Assembly (NCBI GenBank): GCA_026225945.1
Contig: JAMJFZ010001816.1
Location: forward strand, 2,239,501-2,303,500
DNA length: 64,000 nt
Direction: 5' to 3'
DNA from: Cricetomys ansorgei
Taxonomy: Eukaryota; Chordata; Mammalia; Rodentia; Nesomyidae
Below, one piece after another: positions 9,300 to 21,375 of the stretch (the first letter of the stretch is position 1; each line of letters starts with the position of its first letter). The position numbers and the translations under genes are program-made. The notes beneath the pieces were generated by a model that did not search any database, was not told where the DNA came from, and saw nothing but the letters and a program-made list of their open reading frames with translations.

Positions 9300-11170
9300 G
9301 TATCTCAGCTGGAATCTAGGTAGGTCTCCCATCAATGAAATATGATTTCAACTGTGGATGAACAGGAGAGAAATAACAGATGTCTTTATAAATACACCAC
9401 TGGAACTCATCACAATATTATAGGGTTTTGTACCAGAGGCTTAATCTCTCTGTTATTTTCCTCTCACTTTTCCTGACCCTGGGAGGATGCTAATGGAAAA
9501 AAAGTAGAATTAGCAAGAATAATTTTCTCCAATGAAGACAAATCCATCAGTGGGAGAGGAAAAAATATGCATGTCAACAGCCAAAATTATATATTTCTGC
9601 CAAAATCATGCGGAATATGTGTTGATGTAGTCTCCCAGCTAAAACTGAGGTCCACACAGAGCTGTCAGTGGAGCTCTGGAGATAAAGATACAGTGGAAAT
9701 TGATGTCAGAGTTTCTACTTGGGGGGATTCTAAATGACGATAACTTTTAACACATTTTGCTTAGAAATAATAGAAATTCAGAACAACAGCCAACTGTTTC
9801 TCTGAAATTCTGTGAAGCCCGAATAGCTATCAGTGAGATTCCCCTTCACCCTAAAGACCACAGACTCATTCTGCCTTAGGGGCCAAAATCATCGATGTTT
9901 CTATCTGAAAAAATGAGCTTGGCAAACTGTCACTAATGGTCTTTAAATTTAACATCATGAAACCTGGACTTTTTTTTCATCCCCAAAGAAACTATATAGT
10001 AAAGTGTAGAAAGCAGCCATAACCCTAAAATGTCCCACAATGTTGATACGCCTTGTTTGTTGTGTGCATATGACCCCTTCAGGCCAGTCATCTAGTCAGG
10101 ACCCCTGGAGGAAGGAAACACTGAGAACAAATGTGATATCAGCAAGAGAGGAAAAAGTGAGAGTCTCTTATCTAGCATTGTTGGTCATCGTTGCTGTTGT
10201 TGTAGTATTAGGATTCAAAATCATAACCCTACCCCAGCTAACAAACTGTTCTACCACTGTTACACCCCGGACCTGATTAATAATATTTTGAATAGCAGTC
10301 AAAAGCAGGATGTTTTTTAAATCTCTGAATTATTTTTGCCACCTAAAATTCACATTTTGTTGTACTTCCTTAAAAAAACAAAAAAAAGGACTTATCCCTC
10401 AGTTTAAAAAGAAAAAGAAAGAAAAAACATAGACTACTATGTATTTCTCAGGAAGGACCATGAAAGCACACTTCTAACCAACCCCTAGGCATTACTGCCC
10501 GAGTCCTACACTTCTAAACAGAATCAACAGCTGCATTGACCCCAGCCTGGCTGCACAGAGGTAACAGGGTGGAATGAGCATCTTAGCACTGCTGAAGTCC
10601 AAGATCCAGCTGCTGGAGACAGCTTAGTTGCTTCATCCTTACAAGACCTGCATTCCCAGGAGTAACTGACCATGCCTGTGTAGGAGAAGACGAACCTCTG
10701 AAGATAAGGCTTGTTCACTATTTGGATATGTTGGTTTGGGACAGTTTGGTCCACTTTCAATGATGCCTTGATCAAGTTCGTGGTCGGGGCTAGAATCATG
10801 GGCACAGAAAGGGCTGTTTCAGAAGTAACCACTGGTGTACTGCTTTTCTTGGAGACTGTGCAGCAGCCTAAGGAGGACATCAGTGCCTAAATTTTGGAGT
10901 ACTACATACTTTACCCTTGTCATCCTAAAGGCTCCTGGCAGATTACGAGCCCTTTAGAGTTCTTTCAAAGAACTCCAATAGCATTTTCCTGACAGAAACC
11001 AAGGTGAATGTCAAGAAACCCCTGTCAAACGTTAAGATAATTGTCCCTCAGAGTTAATGAATCATGACTCAAATTAATCATTGTAAATGAAATGTATAAC
11101 CATAACATACATGTTACATATTGTCAGAGGCTACCCCCATAGCATCTTACCTAACATAAACCCTTCTTCA
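9300..11170. other. Single-copy-looking DNA, 1.9 kb
   Basis: A minus-strand open frame of 118 codons (10524-10880) contains no domain I recognise, and no repeat family fits it. A plus-strand frame at 10040-10276 has a valine/leucine run that comes from GTT triplets. Neither is called as a gene. Confidence 0.4.
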
Positions 11171-11174
11171 TTCT

Positions 11175-11345
11175 CTAGAATTTGTTTCATTGTACATTGT
11201 TTCTCTCTTCCAGTAGACATAGACCCCATGAGGACAGTGGCTTGGCTATGTGCACCCTGACCATGGCACCATGGCAGTCACAATATGAGGGCTTGCTTAG
11301 CTGCTAGTAGATACTCATAAAGTGTCTTTGTGTCAAAGGAATGCT
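11175..11345 (+). mobile_element. L2 LINE 3' end, ancient
   Basis: The order tagaccccatgaggacag, then ctatgtgcaccctga, then ctagtagatactcataaag...tttgtgtcaa follows the L2 3' consensus (agactgtaagctccttgagggcag ... catagtaggcgctcaataaat). Heavily diverged, as usual for L2 in rodents. Confidence 0.6.
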
Positions 11346-12670
11346 ATAACAGGCTTGTCATGGCAAACAGAACCCAGTTGTTCTAGAAGATGAGCAGATG
11401 GAGTGAGACTCTCACACATGCATCTTGCATGTGAAGGTCTCACCTGTGCACCACTCGAGTCAAGCATGTAAACCCCAGAGTCCAGGAAAGGAAGATTCAT
11501 CTTAAAGTGAACTTCAGGCTCACTGCCCCATAAAGTTCATGATAATCCTGTCATCTTACAAGACTCATCAAGGAGGCTTCAGAGTACTGCAGCATCCACA
11601 GCAGAGCTTGTGGGGATTGTAGGCTGCTGGAGTCAGCAGAGGTTGGCATTGGTCAAGCAACTGACAAGGATGTCTTCCAAAAGCTTGCAGTACTTCCTGC
11701 CAACATGCTGAAATCACTAAAAGCGATGTTCCTAGAAATGAGGTGGAATATTTACAGTGTGGCTTTTGGTGGGACTTAAAAGAACTGATAACTTGTCTCC
11801 TACAACGAAATGGGGAAGTGAATGAGAAGGGTTTTGCAAAAGAACATTTTTCAGCCTTTAGCTTTAGTATTTATGAAAACATAGTCCTGTAGACCTTGGG
11901 GAATTTCACAGCAATGACATTTGATGTTTAAGAAAAAGTCCTAAAATAGCTTTTCAGACCTGAACTTCCCACCTTTATGGAACTACAGAGTCTGATGAAA
12001 CCTAGAGAAAGAACAGTTTACAAGGCTACAAATAGGTTTGTGATCCTTGGTGTATTTTAGAGTATCCTGAATAGTAATGTTCTCCTAGGCAGTGATTTAC
12101 AGCCCTCCCTAAATCTGATCTCCAGAGCTGACTTAGGCTAATTTCTAGATTCTACTGCATCTACTTACATCTCGTTCCTCATATATTTTCAGTGCTAAAT
12201 GCAAAACATGTACACTATCAGTGGCTATATTTTTAGGTGGGGAATGCAATTCCTCCCCATAGTGGCAGTACAGCATCCTCTCCGTTATAAATATCTTCAC
12301 TTCAATGAGAAAAGATGATGAAATTCTTTTTGAAGACTCTCAAAGGGCTTGCAGATTTTTAAAAATATTACCGCCACTTTGTTTGGAAGAAATACAGTTT
12401 AGTCATAAAGCCATCATTTGTGAATGGATTTATGAACATGACACACATTTGCATGCTGTGCATGGAAACCTTGCACCAAAGACTGTTTTCAAACAAGGAA
12501 ACTGTTGCTAGTAAGAGTTTTCTCAACTATATTGTCCTTAACAAATTTCAAGTCCCTCTAGCCTAGTAAAAGCGAATGCAAGACAAAACCAATTTCCTTT
12601 GAATGACCAGTTTATCAGCTTCAAAATTCATTGTACTTTCACTAAACATTTTCCATGGAGCAAAGGAAAT
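11346..12670. other. Single-copy-looking DNA, 1.3 kb
   Basis: No repeat or exon recognised. Confidence 0.4.
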
Positions 12671-12797
12671 TTTTTCCTCTCCTTTCTTCTTCCTCTTCCT
12701 CCTCCTCTTCCTCTTCCTCCTCATCTTCTTCTTCCTCTTCCTTCTTTTTCCTTCTCCTCCTTCTTCCCCTCCTCCTCCACCTCCTTCATCTTCAATA
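12671..12797. repeat. Polypyrimidine (CTT/CCT)n tract
   Basis: About 125 bases of almost pure C+T on the plus strand, with CTTCCTC and CCTTCTT subrepeats. It gives rise to spurious Leu/Pro/Ser-rich and Lys/Arg/Glu-rich frames on the two strands. A candidate for triplex (H-DNA) formation. Confidence 0.92.
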
Positions 12798-13027
12798 GAC
12801 CCTTGCCACCAGTTTGTAGAAAGCAACCACTAGCCTTGGCAACACCCTGGTTGTTTGGGGAAATTTTCTTTTTATAGAGGATGCAAAGTACTTTTTCTTT
12901 CAAGTAAGACAGGACAAGTATCTTTCTTTGTATCTGTGGCATTTAGAGTCCATAAGTAATTGCCCTAGAATATCATATTACTGTGGAACTAGGTGCCTGG
13001 AAGTGTTTTAAGTTTTATTTTTTAAAA

Positions 13028-13142
13028 GTTACCCTCAGCATGCAGGATGTTAAGACAGAAGGATGACAAGTTCCATGCCAGTCAGGGCTGCATGCTGATA
13101 CTTTGTCTTAAAATAAAAAAACAAAAAAACAAAAACAAAACA
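13028..13142 (+). mobile_element. B1/PB1-like SINE fragment
   Basis: A decayed B1-type right half (ttaagacagaaggatgacaag, gtcagggctgcat) ends in a long A-rich (AAAAAC)n tail. Confidence 0.4.
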
Positions 13143-15247
13143 TGAACACAGAGAATTACCTATCAAATCTACTTATGCAAAATTCCTGACTAAGCCAAAT
13201 AAATAGTGCTAGAAAAGGAATTTATTTTTACAAAATAAATTAATTTAAAGAAGCTTATGTTAACTATTCCTTCCTTATAAAAGGAAGGAAACAATGGTAG
13301 TTGTACTTATGCTGTTTTATGCTTAAAAATGCAGAATGATTAGTTGGGAGTTAGGGGAATTGACAAAGCTTTTTGAGAAATTTCCATTTGCATTGGGATT
13401 GAACAATTGCAGGATTGTAGACCCTGGAACGTGAAGAGAGTCTGAGGGACTTACAAGGCCTGCAATGCAGTGATTGGAAATCTTGTCTCAAATCTGCTGT
13501 GAGCTCAGATCAAAATTTCATGAAAGCAAATGCTTTGGATTGATATTGGAGACGTGAAATGAAGCCGAAGGCTTAATGCACACTTCTCAATAACTATAGT
13601 AGAGCAACCCTAAGGGAATGTGGTGAGGGACTAAATTATTTTCAGTAAAAAACGGCTCCAAAGATGAGATCTATATTTTAAGTACCCAGTGTTTCCACAC
13701 AGAGGTACAGCAAGTTAAGATTCTATATTTTGACTGTTTTTTTTTTCTTAAACTGTATTTCCTGTGAGAAACAAGAATCCCTTTATAAAATGAAATGCAA
13801 AGCAGAATGCATTTGGCAGATCTCTCCACACACATGCAAAGCACCCTTATCACACCAGCGGCTGCTTTGGGTCCCAGTGTTTCATCCTGTCAATAAGAAA
13901 ATCCTTGACGTGCTACTGAAGGCACAGTTATCTTGACAGCCATCTTCATGTAATATTCAAGATAGCTTTTACACAGCCTCGCTTATAATATTAGCCTGAG
14001 ATCTAATGCTTACTCTTTATTTAAGGAATGATGAACTTGATTTGATGCTTTCTTCACTATGAGCCAGTTCAGACTGGGAATCCTCCTGGGCAGATTCACT
14101 GTCTTTAACTGACCGTAAACTTGAGAAGTTCCTTGCCAAAAACCTATTCTTACAAATTACTACTCCACACCCCTACCTTTATCCAGACCTAACTGAAAAG
14201 CTATTTTTATCTGCTTTCTACTGTATTGGGCCTGACCTTTGAATTTTATAGTCACTGAATTGCTATCAACCACAATAAGAAAGAGTATCAAACAGATTCT
14301 ATCTTGTTCTGAATAGAAGGGAAGGAGGGTCTGTGAGATCAACTGTCTGAAAGCTCTTTTACTGCTGTTAGCAGTCTACAGAAGATTGCTGGGATATAAT
14401 TCATCACTCTGGAAGTCATTTCTGGAAAGGAAGATAGGAAGGGAGGGAGGGATAAATGGAGAGAGAGAACTGAGTCAATACGAATTCTCAATATTTAGTC
14501 ATATTTTACCATCTCTGTTTTGTATTACTTATACGCAAGCCTAGATTCAAGAATCAAACAACACAGTTAACCCAGAAATGATTTCAGATTCTGGGTTCTC
14601 ATGAAGCTCTCTGATAAGGTTTTTATTTCTCTTGAGTGCACTGAGAAATATAAAACCCCTCACACACTACTAGTCAAGGTTTTGGCAAAAATAGATGACT
14701 CACTGTGTCATGAGAGGAGCACTTAATATACTGCTTAGACAGCACATATACTGTGTAAAGGCGGCACATAAGGCATCCACAGTGTAATTCACTATAGAGA
14801 CTATAGTGATGGTACTTAGCTTTGTATGGCAATATTGGGATTGTGTGTGCATAACAGCATACCCAGCTGCCTATGTGTATATGCCACACCTATCTCGTCT
14901 CATTCCATAATGTCCCAAAAGGTTAGCAAGTAAATAAGGAAAAAAAAATTAGCAGTATGATCTATTAGCTTTTGTTAATCTACCTATCCAAGTTTATCTT
15001 AGGTATCTTCAACCTTCCTACATAAATGTCCAACCTGTATGGTTTCTTCCACACACCCATCTTTTCTCCCAGATGGCACCTAGAAAGAGGAAAAAGCAGA
15101 GTTCTAAGGGGGTCTCCTGAAAATAAGAAAGCCCCAGGAGTCCTTGTCACTGTCCTCCAGTTGTACCAGTGTCTGTACGGTAGCTGTTGGGTAACTCTCA
15201 CCTCTGATGATTTGCTAAGAGTTGACATTGCCCTTTGTGGAAGTTAC
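13143..15247. other. Single-copy-looking DNA, 2.1 kb
   Basis: No repeat family recognised. Frames of 60-82 codons occur on both strands (for example near 13730, 14160, 14674 and 14980-15253) without motif or splice support. Confidence 0.4.
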
Positions 15248-15577
15248 TTTTAATTGTCAACTTTACATGATCTTCAAAAACCTGGAGAAGGAGTCTCAAT
15301 GTGGAAATGCCTGGATTTGCTTGACCTGCAGACACACCTTTGAGGCATTTACTTAGTTGGGATTCATGAGGTGAGAAGAGTTACCGTAAATGTGGGTAGT
15401 ACTGATTTTATGTGCTAACCCTAGGATGAACGAAATGGCTGGAGTGAGCTGAGCAGCAGCATGCATTCATGTCTCTTTTTGACTGTGGGCGTGACTAGCT
15501 GCTTCAAATTCCTGCCACCTCAACTCCCCTGTGATAATGGACCACAACTGCAATTGTAAACCAGGTAAGTCAGGGAT
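15248..15577 (+). mobile_element. Rodent interspersed repeat, 'gtcaactt' class (copy 1)
   Basis: It starts taattgtcaactttacatg and contains aatgtgggtagtactgatt, gagtgagctgagcagcagc, cctgccacctcaact and tgataatggacc. The same order recurs at 27376-27757, and an inverted relative is at 40055-40455. I recognise this as a common rodent repeat with MaLR-like features but cannot assign the family name with certainty. Confidence 0.6.
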
Positions 15578-15914
15578 TTTATCAGAGCACCAGGAAATAG
15601 TGCCCACCAGTTCCCATCTCACGAGCACCTACGAGTGCTGAGAAGCTCAGTACAAGTTACAGCTCAAGAGGACCAAACTCTAACTTTCCTTTCCTAAGTA
15701 TGCTGCGCTTTTCCTGTAAGGAAAACTGTCCTGTAAGGACAGTATAGGGTACAGAAATTCCAAACTCACCAGGGCAGTCCATGGGTCCAGAAAAAGACTG
15801 GGATGTATAGATCTCCTGTTTCCCAGAGGTCCTTCTCCCTGTTTCTTCCTGCAACCACAGAGGCTGGTCCTTTAGCTACATTTCTTATCACTAAGGCAAG
15901 ACTACTTGACAGAA

Positions 15915-16260
15915 GCAAGTGACGGGAGGAAAGCTTTATTCTGCCGTAAGGTTTCAGAGACATTCCGATCTATCATGGCAGAGCTAGCATCGTGACTGGA
16001 GTGGCACCATTCTCAATGGCAGGACTCTATGACTGCAGCTCATTGTGGTAGTCCAGGACACAGATATAGCACAGGCTTCGAACAAATGTGGGTTTAACCT
16101 TCGAGGTTTATGCCTAATCATTTATTATCTCCTCATAAACCCTATGTCCCAAAATTTTCACAACCTCCCAAAACAGAACCACCAGAGGGAGGCCAAGAAT
16201 TCAAATACATGAGCCATGGTATCTAGTCAGGCCAGCTTTCCTCCTCACTGAACCTAAGAT
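15915..16260 (-). mobile_element. Decayed MaLR/ERVL-like LTR remnant, minus strand
   Basis: On the plus strand it shows aggaaagctttattctgc, tatcatggcagagctagc, and later cacaacctcccaaaacagaaccacc and aattcaaatacatgagccatgg. These resemble the antisense of MaLR-type LTRs. The boundaries are approximate. Confidence 0.35.
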
Positions 16261-16595
16261 CTCTCCTGAGTCAATGTCTATGCAGCATCAAGGAGATGCA
16301 GCCTTGTTGGGGAGAGGGCTTTCAAGAAGTCTGCAAGATGAAATCCTTTCTCACAATACTAGCACATTCTTTACTTTTTTGCTCTCATTCTCCTAGAAGC
16401 ATAGAGTGGGGAGTGTCCAGAACAGACATGAGATGTAATACCTCAAAACACTGGCTGTAGGACAAAAGCATAATCTAATTCTCTTCCATTAAAGCAGACA
16501 TTTGCAAAAAGCTTCAGCTATGGCATTCCTCTGATCCTTTTATTTTGGTTTCAGAAAACATTGGGGTTGGAAGTGAAAATATGTTATGTGCAATG

Positions 16596-16925
16596 GGTTT
16601 ACTGATTTTTATTTTTAATAGACATGTAATAATTGTATGCATTTAGAGACCACAGCATGATTTTCTGATGCATGTGCACAATGTATAGTGATCTGATTAG
16701 TGTAAGTGGAATATCCATTGCCTCAAATATTTATTATTTCTTTGTGTTGGGAACATTCAAAATATTCTCTATTAAATAGTTAATTTTTAACAACCACAGT
16801 TGCCCAATTAGGAGTTTCTATCTAATTGCACTCCAATCCCCATTAGCCTTCATCACAGATTTTGATAACCATTCTTCTACCCTGTATTTTTCTGAAATCA
16901 ACTATATTGATATTTTTAATTAACT
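16596..16925 (-). mobile_element. L1M (ancient L1) 3' end, minus strand
   Basis: The plus strand reads as the antisense of the L1M 3' end: attgtatgcatttagagaccacagcatgattttctgatgc, catgtgcac, aatatccattgcctcaaat and tgttgggaacattcaaaat follow in the expected order. Confidence 0.75.
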
Positions 16926-17700
16926 TGTGAATAAATATTTTGGAAACATTTTAGCTCTAAATTCCATTAAGAAAATATCAATAGTCAGCATAATAATAAG
17001 CTCTCCAGTATCCACAATAATATTTAAAGAGTGAAAAAGACATCCTGAAACCAAACATATGAGGAAGGACTGCCTCTTTATGCTGCTCTGGTTTCTGGGT
17101 TCACTTCTCTCCCATATCAAAACAAAATATTATTCATAGACAGCCCCATCTACACCACTACACAGAGATCCAGAGTCTTGCTACAGAAATCCAAAGAAAT
17201 AGCACTGATTCAAATTCTCCCATTTTTGACAGGACCAGTGTTCACCCTCCTGTATAGTAACTTTTTTCTTAGGCAAGTAAAACGTTCAAACGCTGAAAGT
17301 TTAGGGCGGGGAGGGGGGATATAAAAATGGTATCTCAGGTAAGCTTTTGCCTGAGACACTGTCCTCTATGAGATTTGAGGAGAAAAGACCAATGCTGTGA
17401 ATCCAAGCCCAGTGGTCCAGGGCTCAACAATAAATGATAACCTAGAGTTGGAGCAGACATTTTTGCACACATCACTGCTCCCCAGGAGAAACGTAAAAGC
17501 TAAGGTACTGCAGTGAACAGGTGGGCCCTGGTGCTATTAATCTTGATGAAACAGCACTACCATTGGCTGGTAAAGGACAGTTCATGGATATAGATAATAG
17601 GTCTATGATGAAACAAAGATGTGACATAAGTTATTATAGAAATATTATGAGATTCATATGTCTAATTTTGGAGCAGACAAAAATAAATTGTTCATTCTTA

Positions 17701-17702
<2 letters not shown>
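16926..17702. other. Single-copy-looking DNA
   Basis: No repeat or gene signal recognised. Confidence 0.4.

Positions 17703-17703
<1 letters not shown>

Positions 17704-17737
<34 letters not shown>
17704..17737. repeat. (AT)n microsatellite
   Basis: About seventeen AT units without interruption. Confidence 0.95.
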
Positions 17738-17740
<3 letters not shown>

Positions 17741-17918
17741 TAAAAATTGGCTGTCCAGTTCCAAATGGTCAGCTCTGAAAACACACATACTGGTAGCATT
17801 ATATGGACTAAACCATGAAATTCTATATAGATGTTATTGCTAGTATCGTCATCTTCATCCCTATAAAGTTGAGGAAATAAGAAAAAAATTACCCAAAATT
17901 ATACAATTAGAAAATGCT

Positions 17919-18073
17919 TGCTGGGCAGTGGTAGTGCACACCTTTAATCCCAGCACTCAGGAGGCAGAAGCAGTGGATCTCTGTGAGTTCAAGGCCAACC
18001 TGGTCTACAGAGTGAGTTCCAGGACAGCCAGAGTTACAACAGAGAAATCCTGTATCAAAAAACAAGCCAAAAA
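17919..18073 (+). mobile_element. B1 SINE, complete, with target duplication
   Basis: A full B1: ctgggcagtggtagtgcac, ctttaatcccagcactcag, gaggcagaagcagtgg, the internal duplication gagttcaaggcca...gagttccaggaca, and an A-rich tail. A perfect 10 bp direct repeat, agaaaatgct, lies at 17909-17918 and 18074-18083, marking the insertion site. Confidence 0.95.
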
Positions 18074-18083
18074 AGAAAATGCT

Positions 18084-18604
18084 AATCAAATATGCTTTTT
18101 AATGTTTTTTTCTTCAAGAATCGGGCAATCAGTAATAAAACAGTCATATCACATCTCAGTATAACTTATGTAAAAGAGTAAAAGATCCACTTTTCCACCC
18201 TCCATCTTTTTCACAGATACCATCTCAAGTGGTCCTGGGAAACGCAGTCTGCTTCAATTTGCCAAGGGACGGAAACTCCCACTAAGGTTCAGTGATTGCT
18301 ACAACTGGAATGCTCCGAAACTGAGGCCATGTTCCTGTCATGGCAAATTAGGTCAACATGGTGAGACGTGGAGCCATGCATGGGATGATGGAATATAAAA
18401 GTACATTATTAACTGATGTCCTCTCCATTTTATTTTTCCTCAGTGACATCTAACAAATTGAATTTAAGCGTTCAGAAACACAAAATGCTCCATTAGATGG
18501 CTTGAAGAGTCAGGGGAAGAAAACGCCCTGTTCTAACTGACGTACAATGCAATGACAGACGTGAATATCATGAAGAACTCAAAAAATGCTTTTCTTTTGG
18601 TTTA
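18084..18604. other. Single-copy-looking DNA
   Basis: Nothing recognised between the B1 and the L1 tail. Confidence 0.4.
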
Positions 18605-19870
18605 CTTTTTTTTTTTGGTACTAATTAAATTTATTCCTTGACAATTTCATACGCGGAGATAGTGCATTCTGATTACCTCCACTCCCCATCCTCTCTTAAC
18701 CCTCCTCCAAAATTTCAATCCTCCCCACAAATACTCTCCCTACAATCCCGGATTTTTGCTTTGTTTCTGTGACACACTCACTGGGCGATCTGCATAAGCA
18801 TGGGTGTGGAGCTATGCACTGGAGCATGGTGAGCTCACCGGGGTATATGCAACTTGAAGACAATGAGTCCTCTCTGTGAATCCATCAGTAGCCAAAAGCT
18901 CAGCAGAGAGCCCTCCCCAATCGGTGACAAACCCTGACCAAGATGGGGCATGCGTACTCAGCGCAAATAACAAAAAACCGAGGCTGCTCTGAGTCCATAA
19001 TTGTGACGGCCGAGTCGTGCTCAGAAAACAGCAGTTCGCCACCCTTCTCCCTATCTTCTGGCTCTTCTTTCCACCTCCTCTTCAAGGATTTTCTCTGTAC
19101 CATCGAGGAGCTAACATAAATGTGTTGTCTAGGGCTGAGCTCTCAGCCATCACTTATTCTGGGCACCATGAGTAGCCATGAGTCATTTTTCACTGAAAGA
19201 GGTTTTTCTCATTAAGGCTGAGAATAACATTTGTATGTGTGTACAAACAGAAATATTTAGGAAGCAGTTTGATGCTATATCAATTTAATCAAACAACAGC
19301 AGTCAGCTCTCCCCAGGGTCTAATGACTTCCCTATCCTTGTGGTCTCGACCAAGGCTACAATATCAGACATGGACTCCTTCCTTGTAGAACAGACTTTAA
19401 ATCTAATTAAGAGTGGATGGCTATACCTATAATAGTTGTGCAACTATTATATAAATGTGCTCATCTTGCCTGGCAGGTTGGTGTTGCAGTTCACAGGGTT
19501 TATTACAGCAAGCTAAGACCATTGGCGATTTTCTCCTCCAGAAGCCTGCATAGCACCTTGCAAGGCTATGAAAACTACTCACCTCATTTCAAGCTTGATT
19601 TCTGCCTTACAATCAAGGCATGTGAGGTCTCCTGCGGAGACCTGGTGGATAACCCTAGGAGGGGCAAGAGCCTGCATTGTGTGGGAGGCTTTTACTGCTT
19701 CACTGACCAACACACACAGAAGTATCTCGAACCTGGCATCTCACACTCCATACAAAAACTGGAATTTTTGTTTAGAAACAGTTCTTGGGAACATCATTAT
19801 CTAGCCATGCAGGCTACCCTTCCCCTTTGGAAAAAAAAAACTATATTTAATTGTGTTACAGGATAGTAGG
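18605..19870 (-). mobile_element. Lx-type L1 3' UTR, minus strand
   Basis: A poly-T start (18605-18616) is the inverted A tail. Then come a pyrimidine-rich block, the phrase gtgacggccgagtcgtg...cagaaaacagcag, and further in aagaccattggcgattttctcc...gcctgcatagcacctt, all known from the antisense of rodent Lx L1 3' UTRs. The inner part aligns with the copy at 61.6-62.5 kb. A 149-codon plus-strand frame (19417-19866) lies wholly inside this antisense 3' UTR and is not a gene. The inner boundary is uncertain; related sequence may reach 20.09 kb. Confidence 0.82.
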
Positions 19871-20274
19871 TTTTCACATGGCGTTTTCACCTACCCTCCA
19901 TTTAGGTTAAACTCACCCCTCTTCTCTTCTATCTCTCCACTCCCTTTTGGATGTCAACGCTTAAGCACTCCACTACTTTTTCCCCAAGCCACTGTTTTTA
20001 AATTTGGAAGTGCTAATTTTAAAAACCTGCGGGTGGCTAGAAACATGCATTTTAAAATACACAAGATTAATAACTGTATACAGTGATATCGTTTAAAGAA
20101 TTAATAAAAATATAAACATGTTAGGTGTACCCTAAGCCATAATGAACACAAGAAAATGAAAAACATTTATTGATATTTTATCATTGTTCAATTTTATTAT
20201 GAATTTCAGCCAATAAGTGAAACAGGGAGTATAGTTTGGTGGCTACACGTAGGCAGTGGATCTTTTAGTGGGAA
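19871..20274. other. Possible continuation of the L1, otherwise unique
   Basis: The pyrimidine-rich 19880-20000 could still be L1 3' UTR. The rest is AT-rich without recognisable content. Confidence 0.35.
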
Positions 20275-20450
20275 TTCTGACCCTATGACAGAATAACTAT
20301 CTGACTTTGGAAAAATGTATGTGCTTTTTCTGTGTCATTATTGCCTTTAGAGGGGAAGAGGGGTTAACAATACCTACGTTAAGAAATTCGATGAGCATTG
20401 TGTGGACAGTACTTTCAATGTGCTTGGAACACGGTAAGCACTTGAAAACA
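20275..20450 (+). mobile_element. MIR SINE, ancient
   Basis: The MIR order is visible: tgactttggaaaaat, ttttctgtgtcattattgcc, a purine-rich patch, aacaatacctacgtt, and gtgcttggaacacggtaagcacttg, corresponding to the MIR 3' half (gcctggcacatagtaagcgctc). Confidence 0.65.
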
Positions 20451-21014
20451 GTTAATTAAGAGTGTCATCTCAGGCTTGTCCCTGGTATTCCAGTCTAAAT
20501 GTCTTGGAGATAGAACTCAAATTCAGTATAACTAATTTCGCCAATAAAAAACACAAATCGCATCACATTGAAAAGAAATATAAATACAAATTCGAGGGGC
20601 TTGAAAAGATCTTGAGTTTTACAGACGGCTTTTTGCTGAAACAGTGAAACCATTGTAGGGCATGGTCTTCTGACATAAAACCATCATTGCCACAGGTATG
20701 TGCTTGTCCATATACACAAACATTCGTTCCCAAATCCACTCTAATTTATTTGCTTTTCGTTGAGTTAAACCCTTGCCTGGTACAGCATTACAAAGTGTCT
20801 TTCCTCAATGACCTTAGCAGAAACGTTGCTTCATAATTTGGTATGAGGCAGTCCTCTGTCCCATGGGCACCAGCCATCTTACCTCATATTTTACGGATTC
20901 TTGAGTTTGTCACTGGTTTCACTCTCTTTTTTTGCTTTGAGCACATGAGTACATCATTGCAAAATATCATTCAGTTTCATCTCTGGCACCAGCATCTTCC
21001 TCTTAAGAAGAGTA
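20451..21014. other. Single-copy-looking DNA
   Basis: Nothing supported. Confidence 0.4.
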
Positions 21015-21140
21015 TGCAGATCTGGAGAGACTGCTCAGTAGTTAAGAGCACTTGTTGCTCTTTGAGAGGTTCCAGCTTTAGCTCCCAGCACTCACCTGAT
21101 GGCTCAAAACCATCCATAACTCCAGTTCCATCATTATTAT
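21015..21140 (+). mobile_element. B3/B2-type SINE, 5' part
   Basis: The sequence ctggagagactgctcagtagttaagagcacttgttgctc is followed by ttagctcccagcactcacc and aaccatccataactccagtt. This is the tRNA-derived head and body of a B3-type SINE; the 3' part is lost. Confidence 0.82.
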
Positions 21141-21250
21141 GGTGACTACTTTCAGTTGCTTTCTCACTTGTGACCAAAAGATGAACTCTCTATATAACAG
21201 TTGTGAATGTGGTCAGATGTTCTATACCTTCCAAATTATAAAGAGGAAGA

Positions 21251-21251
<1 letters not shown>

Positions 21252-21292
<41 letters not shown>

Positions 21293-21296
21293 ATAT
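21252..21296. repeat. (AC)n microsatellite
   Basis: About twenty AC units, the last few interrupted. Confidence 0.95.
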
Positions 21297-21375
21297 TATC
21301 CCTCCATTCCTCTCTTTCCCCTTCCCCTCTCCCCCCCTCTCCTTTCCTCCCTCCCCCCTGTATATCTCTCTTTCC
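21297..21375. repeat. Polypyrimidine tract
   Basis: CT-rich segment with runs of C, directly after the AC repeat. Confidence 0.8.

Noticed and set aside
10190..10225. Membrane-segment-like valine/leucine run in a plus frame
   Set aside because: Caused by GTT triplets; the frame has no other support.
10524..10880. 118-codon minus-strand open frame
   Set aside because: No recognised domain, no convincing splice sites and no repeat match. The length is within what chance gives over 64 kb.
12563..12942. Lys/Arg/Glu-rich and Leu/Phe/Pro-rich frames on opposite strands
   Set aside because: Both come from the polypyrimidine tract.
17704..17737. Possible CRISPR-like or structured repeat array
   Set aside because: Simple AT microsatellite. 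No spacer-repeat structure exists anywhere in this eukaryotic window.
18812..19103. Two minus-strand frames of 67-76 codons
   Set aside because: They sit in the L1 3' UTR, which is non-coding.
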